DNA of 64,000 nt from CBCXTT01 sp965178295 (lineage in GTDB: Bacteria; Pseudomonadota; Alphaproteobacteria; UBA7879): NCBI GenBank assembly GCA_965178295.1, contig CBCXTT010000005.1:191381-255380 (forward strand). The letters run 5' to 3'. The notes under the pieces were generated by a model. It had not been told where the DNA came from and did not search any database. It was given only the letters and a program-made list of their open reading frames with translations. The position numbers and the translations under genes are program-made. Positions 21,475 through 32,358 of the stretch are shown here, piece after piece. Position 1 is the first letter of the stretch, and each line of letters begins with the position of its first letter.

Positions 21475-21807
21475 TTAGACCGAAAAAGAATTACCGCATC
21501 CACAAGAGCTCTCTGCTGCAGGGTTTTTTATTTGAAAAGACTTCCCCATCATGTCATCGATAAAATCTAGAGTGCAGCCATCTAAAAAATTAGCTGAAAC
21601 AGCATCTATTATCACGTGCGCACCATTCACAGAACAAGTTAAATCATCTGCTTTTTTTTCGCTATCAATCTGGTACTGATATTGAAAACCATTACATCCG
21701 CCACTTTCAACAGATATGCGTAAAAAATGTGCTGGTGACTCTGCTGCCATTAGCGCGCAAATGCGTGCATATGCCTGATTTGTTAACTTAAGATTCAATG
21801 TATTCAT
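21475..21807 (-). CDS. erpA: A-type iron-sulfur carrier (ErpA/IscA family)
   Basis: Carries Fe-S clusters to apo-proteins. 110 residues from the ATG preceded by GGAGGGG; a longer in-frame start 21 bp upstream would absorb the ribosome site. The three cluster cysteines are seen: Cys in SGGCNGFQY and the C-terminal pair in SCGCGNSFSV. The fold segment FIDDMMGKSFQIKNP is typical. ErpA is favoured over IscA because no isc/suf genes are adjacent and this class is kept in reduced alphaproteobacteria. Likely clients in this window include the Rieske protein. Confidence 0.88.
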   Translation of the reverse strand: MNTLNLKLTNQAYARICALMAAESPAHFLRISVESGGCNGFQYQYQIDSEKKADDLTCSVNGAHVIIDAVSANFLDGCTLDFIDDMMGKSFQIKNPAAESSCGCGNSFSV

Positions 21808-21942
21808 CAATTCAACCCCTCCTTCCAATCTGAAGTAGTATAGATCCCTCCCCTTTTTTTTACAACAATTGCAAAAAAATGATAGATGCGTTACTACTGT
21901 TGATATATGCGTTCACAATATCGGATATGAAGGAGCTTGAGT

Positions 21943-22743
21943 ATGAGTGACCCCCTTTGGCAAGAAGAAAAAAATGAGGATAAAGTTTTTAATTTATCTT
22001 TTTTAGGCTCTAGAGGATTTGTTATATTTCTTGCAGTAGTTGCCTTTGCGCTTGGCTGTTCGATTTTGTACTATATGTTTCTTTCCAATACAGGCTATAC
22101 GCACAATCCTAGAGAAATACCAGCACATACGTCTCCACTCAAAGCAAGCCCTGAAAACCCCGGTGGATTTGAGGTACCACACCAAGATAAAAATATTTTT
22201 GAAAGCTTGGTACGTGATGAAAACGATCGAATCGAACATACCACTCTTACAGATAGCGCTGAATCACCCATTACATCAACGGTCATGATTACCCATGATG
22301 ATGGTGAGAAAGAAACAATTGTTCTTCACGCAGATGGGAAAGTGCAAGTTGAGGACTTTGGTCACCCATCTGTAAAAGAGGTTATTACTACCACGGATAA
22401 TCACGTCACAATCATTCAAGAGCAAGAACCTGAGCACAACACTATGTCTGAAGCACAAAAACCAACAGAAAAACCAACAGAAAAACCAACAGAAAAGCCC
22501 TTCAAGGCCCAACTAGGATCTCTTTCTTCCGCTTCCCTTGCAGAAAAGCAGTGGCAACTCTTAAAGCGCAAATATAGCGGCGTTTTAAAAAAACATGCCA
22601 TGCATATCAAGAAAGCCAGTGTGCCCGGGAAAGGCATCGTTTATCGTATTCATGTTGGGAGCTTTGAGACCAAAGCCGAAGCACAAACTTTTTGTGAGCA
22701 TCTTTTGAACCAAGGTACTGCTTGTTTGCCGGTAAGAGCGTAG
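21943..22743 (+). CDS. SPOR-domain membrane protein
   Basis: 266 residues from the ATG at 21943, which has AGGAG at 21931-21935; a TTG at 21937 is too close to it. Short cytoplasmic N-terminus, one membrane segment (about 23-46), a long low-complexity periplasmic linker, and a C-terminal SPOR domain (about 195-266, with VYRIHVGSFETKAEAQTFCEHL). SPOR domains bind denuded septal glycan, so a role at the division site is likely. The linker has three tandem PTEK units. It fits the argS-SPOR-nagZ setting of other alphaproteobacteria, but neither neighbour is here. Confidence 0.88.
   Translation: MSDPLWQEEKNEDKVFNLSFLGSRGFVIFLAVVAFALGCSILYYMFLSNTGYTHNPREIPAHTSPLKASPENPGGFEVPHQDKNIFESLVRDENDRIEHTTLTDSAESPITSTVMITHDDGEKETIVLHADGKVQVEDFGHPSVKEVITTTDNHVTIIQEQEPEHNTMSEAQKPTEKPTEKPTEKPFKAQLGSLSSASLAEKQWQLLKRKYSGVLKKHAMHIKKASVPGKGIVYRIHVGSFETKAEAQTFCEHLLNQGTACLPVRA
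22458..22493 (+). repeat. 12-bp tandem repeat, 3 copies, in the SPOR protein gene
   Basis: Unit AAAACCAACAGA repeated three times, coding (PTEK)3 in the periplasmic linker. In-frame unit length means copy-number change would alter only linker length. Confidence 0.85.
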
Positions 22744-25700
22744 ATGGCACACTAAAAGGTGTCTCCTGCTCTTTAAAAAAAGGAATGACAGAAAAAAATC
22801 CAATCATTGGATCGGAACGCTTAACGCATACGTTGTTCTTCTGTCTGATTCCTTAAAATCTTTTCTAAAAAGGCTTGTTTCTTGACACACTTAAGTATTG
22901 TCTAAAGGCGCTTTGCGATATTCCGGTCTCAGCATCTTCTTCAAAATACTCTATACGCTAGGCTGCGCACCTTGTCTCTTTTTAAACGTATTTGTTGTGT
23001 TGACAGTATGGGTGGCTGCACACGACGTTTAAAAAAGCGCGGTCCTCTATTATAGAGCGCTATACTAGAGGTATGCCACTGCAGTATTGAGAAAAATTGT
23101 GCACAAGAGTTCTGTTCCTAGAGCATTTCATCAATTTCTCGTATCTAGAACAGTCTATCTCCTGCTACAATTACATTGTTCTAGAACACACAAATCAAGG
23201 CGTATAAAAAAACTAGGTGATGCATGATGTATTGCGCCATAAGAAACGAGCATATACTTTAGTCAGAGTACACATCTTATGTATCCTCCGCACCATGGCA
23301 GTGAGCACGAATCTATTTGTGCCTAATCTACAGCGTATTTTTGTTCTCTCTGTCAACAGAGAGTGCGACGCATTTATCGTCTTCAAGATATCGCGCACTA
23401 CATTTGTGCACTGCATGAGATTGCTTCATCCTATCGCTGCGTTCTGAACCCCAAGATCCCTCTGAAAAAAGGTCTCCAGAAAGAATTTAATATCTCTACT
23501 GAGCGCTAAATCATTTAGTTTTTCTCAAAGCTATCCTCGATTCATTCGTGCTTTTTGCTCGCAGAACTTATATCTTTATACTCTTTTTTCTATCAATAAG
23601 AAATCAATATTGTTTAGCTATAGAAAGTCTAGGCCTTGAGCTGCCCATATTTTTGTTTTTTTTAGACCATTATTGATAATGGTATAGACTGTTGGTATAT
23701 TTGAAAACGATTATTTTTTGAGAACAACTTCACCCCCTCCTAGGAGCGTCAAGTCATTGGTATCAATAGAGAGCGTTTCTATCTGCACTACTGGAGCACG
23801 ATGTATCGATTTTCGGAAGTGTTGTGCATTTTCTCTCGTATCTTCCCTTACATTACCAACAGTCAATCCATGAACAAGAAATGTATGGAGATTTTATTCA
23901 TAGTATGCGCCTAGTGCATGACATCGTGACTGCCTCAATATTTTGCGTAAGCACGTTCTTATTACTGCGTTCTAATAGCGCGTTATCTGTATGTGCTGCA
24001 TCTCTAGACCAATATCAGTCCAATTTAGCTCGATAAAATTAGAAAATTTTTATATATATTTTATGCTTTTTGCACTACCACTCCCTAAACTAACACCCCA
24101 CAATTCCGACTCCTGAGCTCGTCTGCATACATTCTTCAGCACCAGGTGTGCGCAGAGAGGAGGTATATCAGAAAGTAACTGGAACACAATGTAACATACG
24201 ACGTAATGCGAGCTGACCGTACAATGACGCGGGTATTCATATGATGTAACGATAGAAGAAATCTGAAGATAATATAACATACATTATGCATATTGCATAC
24301 GTGTGGAGCACACAATATAGACAACATACCCCAACATCCCTAGAAAATATCTGAGAATGTGCGTCCGTGATACCAGCAGCATTGCATTATGTGGAAGAAT
24401 CACACAGTCAAGATGCGCACAATCTGATAGTAGGTAAGCAATTCATAAGAGCGATGGAAATATAGCAAGTAGGTGTTCTATAGATGACGTACAGAGACGC
24501 AATGTAAGCGTTTAGGCGCCATTTCTTCCTGCATGAGATATCTGTGCTAAAAGAGATAGACAATCTTATCCATCCATAATAAGAAAGAGGTGGGTATTGT
24601 TGAAGGGCAAAGCATCATGAGGAACGCATAAGGAAAGGAGCGTATCATTTCAGCAGTGATGCTCAAATCAAGAAACGCCCCAAGAGTGGTGGTATCAATG
24701 TGGAAAAAATCCAGCAATACGCAGAACAATAAGTCATAACGATTTGAATATAGAATATTTTGGGACTACAGAAAAAGAAATAACTAGCTGTTTTATTGTT
24801 ATTCAAAATTTTTTCTGCGGACCTATGCATCTGGCATGCACAGATAAAATATCTGTATGTATCTGTGTATATCCTATGAAATTTTGATTCGAGTACGAAG
24901 CGCGGAAGGCTCATATTTTTTTTTGTGTACACCGTCTGTGCAATGCATCGGCCTGCATTCCTGCAGTAAGGTGATACTGAAGAGTTTTCTTCGTTGTACG
25001 CGCAGGGTGCAATCCGTCTCTGGCGGGAACGATGATGCAATGATTGCATCTAAATCGTCTTGCATTACTCGTACCTAGTGTCTTGGACACTATCCAGTAA
25101 ACAGTATGAATATAAACAATAGGCCTATATCCTGAAAATGCTTGTAAAAAGATTAACAAGGTGCATTTTACCCCTTTTAAATCTACGTTGATCAAACCAA
25201 AACGTCTATGACGTTTGAAAGAAAGGCTTGATATTCTTCTTGTCATTCATAGGTGACGCTTTTCCTGAGATCGTATATGACACTATCGTAAATGCAAAAT
25301 GTCAGGAAATAAAATTTTTATAATGTATGATCCGTTTCTTTAATTAACAACCAGATTCTAGTCGCATCTTGCATGGATCCAGTGCGAGGGTTTTTGTATA
25401 TACTGGGTTCAATGAAAGAAGAAAGGGTACAGACTTAATATCGATGGATATTCTATCATATCGCCCTCTAGTTTCAGTATCTCAAGTGCGCAAGTGCGAT
25501 CTTGAGCACTCAGGGTAGTCTGATAAGTATTTTAAGGGCCGTGCGCGACACGTGTCATAGTTTCTTGGGATTCACTCTGATGCTGCAAGTTCCCCATAGA
25601 CGCTGGGAAGCGCGGGGTCATCTGTGGCTCTCTACCTTTTGCAAGTGGTTTGCTAGCTCTATCTTGCGTTGAGGACAGTAATTTTATCTGGATTGAGCCA

Positions 25701-26409
25701 ATTTTTCACATTGTGCGGAGTGTGCATTCTGATTTTTTTCCTAGGAAGACGCCCAATATAGCCTAGTACATTTCAAAAAATCGGATATTTTTGATGGTAT
25801 TAGGATCTAATTTCTATAGATATTTCCGTGATGATCACTGCTTCTTAATGAGGACTGCATAACGTGCACTTTGAGTGCGTCACAAAAATAGTTTGCATCA
25901 ATTTTCTCCATGTATGTTATGCTATAATTGATATGTGAGTGTTCATGGGTCAGTATGTGTGCACAGCGTGACAAGAAACGAACATGATCTAATGGCCGAT
26001 AGGGAATAGACAGCTTGTTTTCTGGTGCACACATTTTTACCTGACGCACCTCTCTTTTCGGTTCTTTGCCAGTTTTGCATATGTGTCTTGGAGCGCTACT
26101 GTGAAGCGACGCTGCACAGTAGATGATCGTAATGCCTTGTAGGGCCTTGCAGGATGACTAAAATAATTCAGTTGCGTTTGTCTAGTACCTAGGAGGTATG
26201 ATAGAAAAGATTGTTCTTCATGTATTTTTCGGCATCATAGCAAGCGCATGATGGTTGCTAAAAATCCTTCTGTTTGGCTTTGTATGTGGCGGGATATAAT
26301 TATTGATCTCGCATCATCGCGTAGCTGAAGGCAATTGTTTTGACTATTGACCTCATTAAGATACCATGTCATGAAAGTACGTATCTTTATATTTTTTTGA
26401 AATGATTGT
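22744..26409. other. 3.7-kb gene-poor region
   Basis: No gene can be supported on either strand. Short frames exist but lack ribosome sites and family features. The longest on the minus strand (24911-25246) has some protein texture (GLHPARTTKKTLQYHLTAG) but is unrecognised. There is a hairpin-like inverted repeat at 23044-23071 (12-bp arms with one mismatch, 4-nt loop). The composition fits old, eroded coding DNA. Confidence 0.6.
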
Positions 26410-27294
26410 ATGACCCAATTTTTACAATGGTTTGTGACCCCTGGATTTTCTCAAGGCGCTTTTTGGGCGCTTTTAACAGCCTTTGTGAGTGTGCTTAATG
26501 ATGTTATTACTCGCTTGGTTGGCACACGCCTGGATGGGCTTGAAGTTGGATTTTTTCGCTATTTTTTTAGTATGGTGACTGTTATTCCATTTATGTTGCA
26601 TGTGGGTGCAGATTCTTTTAAAACCCACAATCCAAAGATGCATTGTTGGAGAGCAGCCCTTGGTGTAATTGCGATTGGCTTGTATATTTATGCTGTGATC
26701 CATATGCCACTGACGGAAGTTATTTCCCTATCTTTTACGCAGCCCTTGTTGTTTTTGCCCCTGGCCGCTCTTCTTTTAGGGGAGCATGTACGGCTAAATC
26801 GTTGGAGTGCAACGACAATTGGTTTCTTGGGTGTGATTGTTTTACTCGATCCGGGAGGGGAAGCATTTCAATGTATAGCGCTGCTGCCCATTGTTTCGTC
26901 TTTTTGCTTTGCGCTTCTTGATGTTATGGCGAAAAAAATGGTTGTAGTGCAGGAGCGTACGACGACGATGTTGTTTTATTTTTCCCTGGGTACAACGATT
27001 GTAGGTTTTGTTCCAGCCTGGATTGTTTGGACTTCCCCGACATGGAATGAATTATTTTATCTTTTCCTGCTAGGAGCCGGGGCGAATTTGATTCAACTTT
27101 GTTTGTTTCAAGCGTTTCGATTGACGCAAGCTGCACCCTTGGCGCCTATTCGCTACGTAGAGCTTATATATGCCTCAATTTTTGGTTATATATTTTTTAA
27201 CCAGATTCCTATGGCGCGCACTTATATTGGTGCAGCTATTATCTTGGGTAGCACGGCATACCTTGCCTATTCTGAGCGGCTTTCACAGCGTTAA
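26410..27294 (+). CDS. DMT-superfamily (EamA) transporter, SAM-carrier-like
   Basis: 294 residues with about ten membrane segments and two EamA repeats, an inner-membrane carrier. Several stretches resemble, as I recall it, the Rickettsia S-adenosylmethionine transporter, a DMT protein of about the same length: TRLDGLEVGFFRYFFS, LDVMAKKMVV followed by TMLFYF, and APIRYVELI near the C-terminus with YSERL at the end. The exact substrate cannot be read from sequence. ATG at 26410 without a strong ribosome site. It stands alone between two gene-poor stretches and is intact, which suggests selection. Confidence 0.88.
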   Translation: MTQFLQWFVTPGFSQGAFWALLTAFVSVLNDVITRLVGTRLDGLEVGFFRYFFSMVTVIPFMLHVGADSFKTHNPKMHCWRAALGVIAIGLYIYAVIHMPLTEVISLSFTQPLLFLPLAALLLGEHVRLNRWSATTIGFLGVIVLLDPGGEAFQCIALLPIVSSFCFALLDVMAKKMVVVQERTTTMLFYFSLGTTIVGFVPAWIVWTSPTWNELFYLFLLGAGANLIQLCLFQAFRLTQAAPLAPIRYVELIYASIFGYIFFNQIPMARTYIGAAIILGSTAYLAYSERLSQR

Positions 27295-29267
27295 ATTTCT
27301 TAACACGATCTAGGGAATATATTGTTTTCTTCTCAAAATTTAAGAGATATTGTATTTTACTTTCAATATGGAATACACAAGTGGAGGAGGTGTGTGTGCC
27401 TGGTATGTATTTACATATGCCAAAAGTACTAGGCCATATTTGCACATGAAATGATGAGGGAATTTTTTTTGTCAGCAGCAATCGTATCACTCTTTCAAAC
27501 AACGCAGACATTTGCCAGTCCTCGTATTGTTGTGGTTGCTGAAGATTGACGTCAATATGATAGAGCATATAGAGGGTCATGTATCACGCATGACATAATA
27601 AAGGAGAGCGTTTTAACCTATTAGGCGACCCTAAGGCGTACTGGGTTTGTTGGCGTGACCGGCAAGTGTTGTGCACATCTTTCTCGCTATGTGTCATCGT
27701 TGTGCACTTTTGGACTTAGTATTTAGAAACCAGGCACAATTTATGGCCCAGTGATTTCTTTTGCGTATCAGAATCATTTTCTCATCCTATTATTATGAGT
27801 GTGTGAGATACTATGTGTGATATACCATAGGGATATAATACTCTCCCTCGGATTTTCAAGTATTAGTCCCTGTCTTCCCGTCTTTTTTCTTTATCTCGTG
27901 TGCCGCATCCTATTTGCAGGTAATGATCATAAGAGTCTCGCAATCAATCACATCATAGAAAAACATTGAGTGACACACACGCCCCGTATGGTTTTGTGGG
28001 CATCTGGGTCCAAGCGCACATGTATGTTGGGGCATATAGCGCGATATGTCGCATAGAATCTATCAAAAATTATTGACGATCTTTGGGGGGAATAGGTGTT
28101 AGGGATGACATATCATCTGCAATGATCGTAAGATAGACCTCAAAATGAGGCGACTGTATCTCTTCCTATGTCGTATGATTTTTTTAAAGTCTGGGAGCGA
28201 TTTTTTTTTATTCAACAATCAGTTTTTTATGTCCTAGAGTCCAGCAGTGAGTAGGTCTTGCAACGTGCATCTCTCTGCGGTACAGAGGCGTACTTATGCT
28301 AAAATATCTCTCTCAGGTGTTTTCTTAAGAACAGATTCTGCACGGAGAATTTTTCTGAGTAGCGTGGCGGGAGATACTTCTCAGCAGGGCTGTTGCATTC
28401 AATGCGCCCAGCGTCTGAGCACCGCATGCTGCGGCCTGGATTGATTTGTGGTACTATTCTGTCTTCCATATTCGGGCAAAAGACATTTCTCATCTGCTGG
28501 ACTCATTCTGTTCCAGAGATTTAGGAGGAAGAGGATTGCTGAGGTTGCGCCGATTACTTATGTGTGCATTGCATTATTCTGAGTGCTTTGACAGTATAAC
28601 ATTGTGTGTATCAAATATTGTCCTGACATGATTTTCACCTGCGAGCGAGATATTGACAATGGAACGAAAAAAGATTTATCTCATAAGTGATGCAACTGCT
28701 CTTAGGAGCAACTCAAAAATATTTTATGGAAACAGAATTTTCCGGGGGAATTGGTTGATGCATTGCCCTGAAGTCAGTTGTTAGTACAAAGCTCCTAATC
28801 ACTATTGTGCAGACCAAAAAGGTCTATGTCCCGCTGTTGTAGATGTTTGTCTGCAGAGTGAGGAATATGCGCCATACGACAACCGGTCGGACTTGTTCAA
28901 AAATTTTCTCGCATCTGTCATGCATTGAATATTAATATTCATAATAACAGTCAAGAAATTATATGTATTAGGGGAGAGCGTGACGAGATGTGCAGAGCTC
29001 TCTTGGACTTGGGTGCATTATCCTTGAGGAGGAGTATCTTGGCACCCTAAACAAGCATGATCTGAAAGGGTTATTTTGCAAAAATGCCGTTGCAGTTTAT
29101 TGCACAAACGGCGTCTGCTAGGCCTTTTCTTTTTTTATTGAATCTACGTCTATCTAAAAATAGGATGACGAAAAAGAGCTGCATGGTTATGTGACTATTA
29201 CAGCATTAATGATCGAACTTTAGTCATAATTCTTGCTGCGGTATGCGAAAAATCGTCGCGCTAAACC
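27295..29267. other. 2-kb gene-poor region with possible gene remnants
   Basis: No intact gene. On the minus strand, about 27390-27560 reads like the start of a YbeY (rRNA maturation endonuclease) protein, with IDVNLQQPQQYEDWQ, then across a frame change VNTYQAHTPPPLVYSI resembling the NNTYRGKDxPTNVLSF core. On the plus strand, 29020-29121 reads LNKHDLKGLFCKNAVAVY, like the end of an amidohydrolase. Both are weak, short matches. Confidence 0.35.
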
Positions 29268-29459
29268 TTATAGATTTTTTTTGTTATGATCCTTTGGCGC
29301 AAAACAAAAAAGCTGTGCACAATATGGGCATGCCACATTTATGTTTTCCTTGAGTGCAATATATACTGTCGGGTGACCTAAGTTCTCGTGCCCCCCATTA
29401 CATTGCGTCTCTGGGGATTCAACAAAAATTACTTCACCCTGTTGCATGTTGTCTACCAT
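29268..29459 (-). CDS. Small zinc-finger (CHCC-type) protein
   Basis: 63 residues. The CHCC zinc-finger pattern is visible: Cys in TQCNGG, His in LGHPTVYI, and the CPYC pair in NVACPYCAQLF. Bacterial and mitochondrial members are related to the NDUFS6 subunit of complex I and are very common as tiny genes in alphaproteobacteria. GAGG lies 5 bp before the ATG. It survives as an island in a decayed region. Function in bacteria is poorly defined. Confidence 0.88.
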   Translation of the reverse strand: MVDNMQQGEVIFVESPETQCNGGHENLGHPTVYIALKENINVACPYCAQLFCFAPKDHNKKNL

Positions 29460-29755
29460 TTTTTCCTCGTTTTGTTTATTCGAACATAATATTCATTATA
29501 TCATCTTTTTGATAGATATTTAGGAGAAATGATGCGTGTGAATTTTTGAAAGGGTATTAGGGTCCGTGAGAGCATTCTGTCAGTAGGAGTTTTGCAAGGA
29601 ATAAGTACTCTGGAGATATCAAAATTATATTGACTGAACATGTGGTGCGCATACTATTTTCTGTTTTCGTTCTTATCAAATGTTATATATATGAAATATT
29701 GTGTAAGAAAATGTGTATTTCGACATACATCTATTTTCTGTATGAATCAAATAAG
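29460..29755. other. Intergenic region before tRNA-Arg
   Basis: About 300 bp, AT-rich. Divergent promoters for the zinc-finger gene and tRNA-Arg must lie here, but none stands out. Confidence 0.4.
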
Positions 29756-29832
<77 letters not shown>

Positions 29833-29859
29833 TGATTGAATAATATAAGAGCTAATACA

Positions 29860-31029
29860 ATGCCGTTGACACAGTTCTCTAATGCAACAATACCCAATAT
29901 TCCTTTTATTGATCTGCGGGCACAGCGTTTGAAGATCGCAGATAAAATTGATGCGCGCACCCAGTCGGTTATCCGAGCGACGCATTACGTGATGGGTCCC
30001 GAGGTTTTTGCCCTTGAAGACGCATTGCAGCGGTATACAGGGAGCAAATATGCGATCTCAGCGTCGAGTGGTACAGATGCCCTTGTGATGGCACTGCTTT
30101 CCCTGGACGTCCGTCCTGGAGATATGGTTATTGTGCCGGCGTTTACGTTTATTGCCACTGCAGAAGCCGTTGCTCTTTTGGGTGCAACGCCTTTATTTGT
30201 GGATGTCTTAGAAGAGACGGCTAATATGGATCCGTCGTCTTTAAAAGCCGCAATTTATCAGGCACGTTCAAATGGTAAGCCACTTAAAGGTGTTATTAGC
30301 GTAGATCTTTATGGGCAGCCGGCAGACTATGATGTGCTTGCGTCTATTATAGACAAAGAAAATTTATGGTGGATTATTGATGCCGCGCAAAGCTTGGGCG
30401 CTACGTACAATGATCGGCATGTGACAACGTACGGTGATATTGTTACTACGAGTTTTTTCCCATCAAAACCTCTTGGGTGTTATGGGGATGGCGGGGCGGT
30501 TTTTACGGAGCGAGCTGATTTGGCGGAAGCCTTGAAATCTATCCGGATTCATGGGCAGGGACACCACAAATATGATAATGTACGGCTTGGCATAAATGGC
30601 CGTCTTGATACTATACAAGCGGCCATTTTACTTGAAAAATTAGAGATATTTCCTGAAGAAATCATCTCTCGTCGAACGATCGCAAATCGCTATACCGCGG
30701 CTCTCAAGGATAGTATAAAAACACCCTTTGTTCTGGAAGAAGCTTGTTCTGTATGGGCGCAATACACCGTGCGAGTTCCAGAGAGGAGACGCCCAGATAT
30801 TGTAGAGTTTATGGGTCAAGTAGGCGTGCCTACAATGGTGCATTACCCAACACCGTTGGCGGACCAACCGGCATACAAACACTTCCCCGTAGGGCCAACT
30901 GGCATTGATGTTGCGCGTAAAATTTCGTCAGAAGTAATGAGCATACCCATGCATCCTTATTTAGAAGATAGTATTCAGGAATATATTATCAAGTCTCTGA
31001 AACAATGTTTTTCGAGTAATGATTTTTGA
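29860..31029 (+). CDS. DegT/DnrJ/EryC1-family sugar aminotransferase
   Basis: PLP-dependent transaminase acting on a nucleotide-linked keto-sugar for surface polysaccharide. 389 residues from the ATG at 29860; an earlier in-frame TTG at 29836 is unlikely. Seen: PFIDLRAQR, ASSGTDALVMAL, the DEV-type IVPAFTFIATAEAV, the Asp in IIDAAQSLGA, and the PLP lysine in SFFPSKPLGCYGDGGA. The PFIDLRAQR start and overall layout favour the WbpE-like group (amino-hexuronic acid sugars), but the substrate is not certain. No other polysaccharide genes are adjacent, though galU and ugd lie near 63 kb. It follows a tRNA by 27 bp. Confidence 0.9.
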   Translation: MPLTQFSNATIPNIPFIDLRAQRLKIADKIDARTQSVIRATHYVMGPEVFALEDALQRYTGSKYAISASSGTDALVMALLSLDVRPGDMVIVPAFTFIATAEAVALLGATPLFVDVLEETANMDPSSLKAAIYQARSNGKPLKGVISVDLYGQPADYDVLASIIDKENLWWIIDAAQSLGATYNDRHVTTYGDIVTTSFFPSKPLGCYGDGGAVFTERADLAEALKSIRIHGQGHHKYDNVRLGINGRLDTIQAAILLEKLEIFPEEIISRRTIANRYTAALKDSIKTPFVLEEACSVWAQYTVRVPERRRPDIVEFMGQVGVPTMVHYPTPLADQPAYKHFPVGPTGIDVARKISSEVMSIPMHPYLEDSIQEYIIKSLKQCFSSNDF

Positions 31030-32104
31030 TTTTTTTCTTGCGATATGATTGCTTATCTTTAATATTGTTTATAGCATTTTTCTTTCTTGTAATTATTGTT
31101 CCTGGGACAAAGTACGATAAACGGTGAGCGATGAACACTATGGCTGTTAAAGATATGCACTGCATCAGTGCGGTTCTCGGCTGACAATATAGACGCATAT
31201 TCGGACGCCGTATTAGAAAAATCGCAGGTTACGATGATGTGGTTGATGATCTGTAATAGTGTAGACAATGTATTAAAGCAGGAGAGGAACTTCCACGCGA
31301 GAGTGTGTCGTCAGCTGTATCTATAGATCTTACTTGTACAACAGAAGAGTGCGAGACAATGATTGTTCCATCAGTGCAGGATCGACTCTAGAGCGCTTTG
31401 GTACTATTTTAGATGTATCGCGCTTGTGTCGAGAGAAACTTTTTCATACACACGAAGATAGAAAAATGCAAATCGGGGCATCTTCCTGGGAGGCCTTTGC
31501 TCTGCCTAACAGTTTCTGTTCACCATGAGTATGCTTGTTCGGATATGAATAGTGCAGCATACTCGGAACATGCCCTGTGCAAAATCCCTATCTTTGCACT
31601 GCTTGACGAATAATGGACACTTATCCCTCTTATATACTCCCTATCTTATGCAATGTTCTGTGCTATAGGATGTCCCTGTGGGGGGTACACATCTCCCCAT
31701 TTTTTTAGTCAGGTTTTTTCATTAGGCATACAGCAAGAGGATAAAGAGGTTTTCCACTATATATGTGCCGGTCGTCAAAGCGTCACGGAATACTTAGATA
31801 TATGTTCAGCTCGATTCATCAAATTTAATACACTGTATTGATGTATTATTTAGTGATGTGGAGAAAACGATACACTAATATTTTAGGGTTTTTCAACACC
31901 TTATGGTGTGGAAAAAAATAATGTTCATATAAAACAAAATGATAAAATATTTGCACAATAACCCACAGTAATATATGAATTTTTTTGTATTTTCTATGCA
32001 TGTTTTTTGTGTTAAATTTATCTCTAATCTTCAGCGTTTCAGCGCATAAAATCGCCCGCATGTCTATCATGTTGTGGCATAATAAAAAACCAGGAGGTCT
32101 AAAA
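31030..32104. other. 1.1-kb region without a gene
   Basis: Short frames on the plus strand with protein-like texture (GRRIRKIAGYDDVVDDL near 31200) are broken by stops; probably a decayed gene I cannot name. The last 100 bp carry an excellent ribosome site (AGGAGG at 32092-32097) for the next gene. Confidence 0.45.
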
Positions 32105-32272
32105 ATGTCCGTTACAGATCGGATTCATTCGCTACGTACAAAACACCAGTTTATCCACAGAACCATCATACAGGAAATGGGGCGGCCGTTACCGGATTGC
32201 TTTGTATTGCGAGATCTAAAAGTACGAAAATTACGTGTTAAAGAAGAAATTATGCGACTAGAGGTAAAATAA
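32105..32272 (+). CDS. YdcH/DUF465-family small protein
   Basis: 55 residues from the ATG at 32105 with AGGAGG 7 bp upstream; the frame stays open upstream but has no other start signal. The family layout is visible: RIHSLRTKHQFIHRTI, a proline turn (GRPLPD), then LRDLKVRKLRVKEEIMRL. A helical hairpin. These short proteins are widespread in proteobacteria and of unclear function. A TTATCCACA sequence falls inside the gene by chance. Confidence 0.85.
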   Translation: MSVTDRIHSLRTKHQFIHRTIIQEMGRPLPDCFVLRDLKVRKLRVKEEIMRLEVK

Positions 32273-32358
32273 GCACCACACATTGTGTGCAGCGCCTTTT
32301 ATGTTGAATGCTCAGGTGGCTTTTGTATCTGTATATAGATTTATGATATAGAAGATGT

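Noticed and set aside
22458..22493. Tandem repeat as a CRISPR or regulatory array
   Set aside because: It is three in-frame PTEK codons in a coding linker, with no spacers.
28659..28784. Start of a pyruvate-phosphate-dikinase regulator (KKIYLISDAT)
   Set aside because: Only about eight residues match and the rest does not continue in any frame.
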